Source of the DNA: an uncultured Clostridia bacterium
Lineage (GTDB): Bacteria > Bacillota > Clostridia > Oscillospirales > Ruminococcaceae
Reading direction: 5' to 3'
NCBI GenBank assembly: GCA_946183095.1
Contig: CAMHBE010000127.1
Coordinates: 1-6,190, forward strand
DNA length: 6,190 nucleotides
Below are positions 6,147 through 6,190 of the stretch, in pieces. A model generated the notes under the pieces. That model saw only the letters and a list, made by a program, of their open reading frames with translations. It was not told the origin of the DNA and did not search any database. How positions within the stretch are numbered: position 1 is the stretch's first letter; each line of letters starts with the position of its first letter. A program made the translations under genes and the position numbers.

Positions 6147-6190
6147 GAATAAAATCGGGGATAAAAACCTTGAAATAATAGCAAAAATCT
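6147..6190. other. AT-rich intergenic end, no gene seen
   Basis: Short AT-rich sequence after the hairpin. No reading frame, ribosome site or repeat could be supported up to the window edge. Confidence 0.6.

Overview
The window looks like accessory DNA from a low-to-medium-GC Bacillota, most likely a clostridial gut or rumen bacterium of the Ruminococcus/Oscillospiraceae/Lachnospiraceae kind. That placement is an inference from the protein families (single-module NRPS, STAS protein, SpoIIE-type phosphatase fused to an RsbW-like kinase), the tight plus-strand gene packing and the AGGAG-type ribosome site. No sequence here fixes the species.

Layout. Positions 1-88 are AT-rich (24 G+C of 88 by hand count) and probably hold the last 28 codons of an unrelated plus-strand gene. 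A very strong perfect hairpin terminator follows at 94-139. Only about 35 bp later, at 175, a 953-codon NRPS reading frame begins in the middle of an adenylation domain. Its first 60-100 residues are missing and there is no promoter or ribosome site in front of it. The NRPS is followed by a STAS anti-anti-sigma factor (3043-3336), a membrane SpoIIE/RsbU-type phosphatase carrying a C-terminal RsbW-like kinase domain (3344-5350), and a protein of unknown function (5359-6084). The gaps between these genes are 6, 7 and 8 nt. A hairpin at 6116-6146 closes the run.

How the genes may work together. The STAS protein, the PP2C phosphatase and the HATPase/anti-sigma kinase domain together form a complete partner-switching cassette: the kinase domain would phosphorylate the STAS serine, the phosphatase domain would remove the phosphate, and the membrane-bound Cache-like/HAMP part would supply the input signal. 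No sigma factor is visible, so the output target is unknown. The cassette is packed behind an odd NRPS with the order (truncated A)-PCP-(half, catalytically dead C)-TE. Its A domain lacks the aspartate that normally grips an alpha-amino group, and its thioesterase has cysteine in place of the nucleophilic serine. The most interesting aspects are this pairing of metabolite enzyme and signalling switch, the unusual NRPS architecture, and the rearrangement or decay visible at its 5' end.
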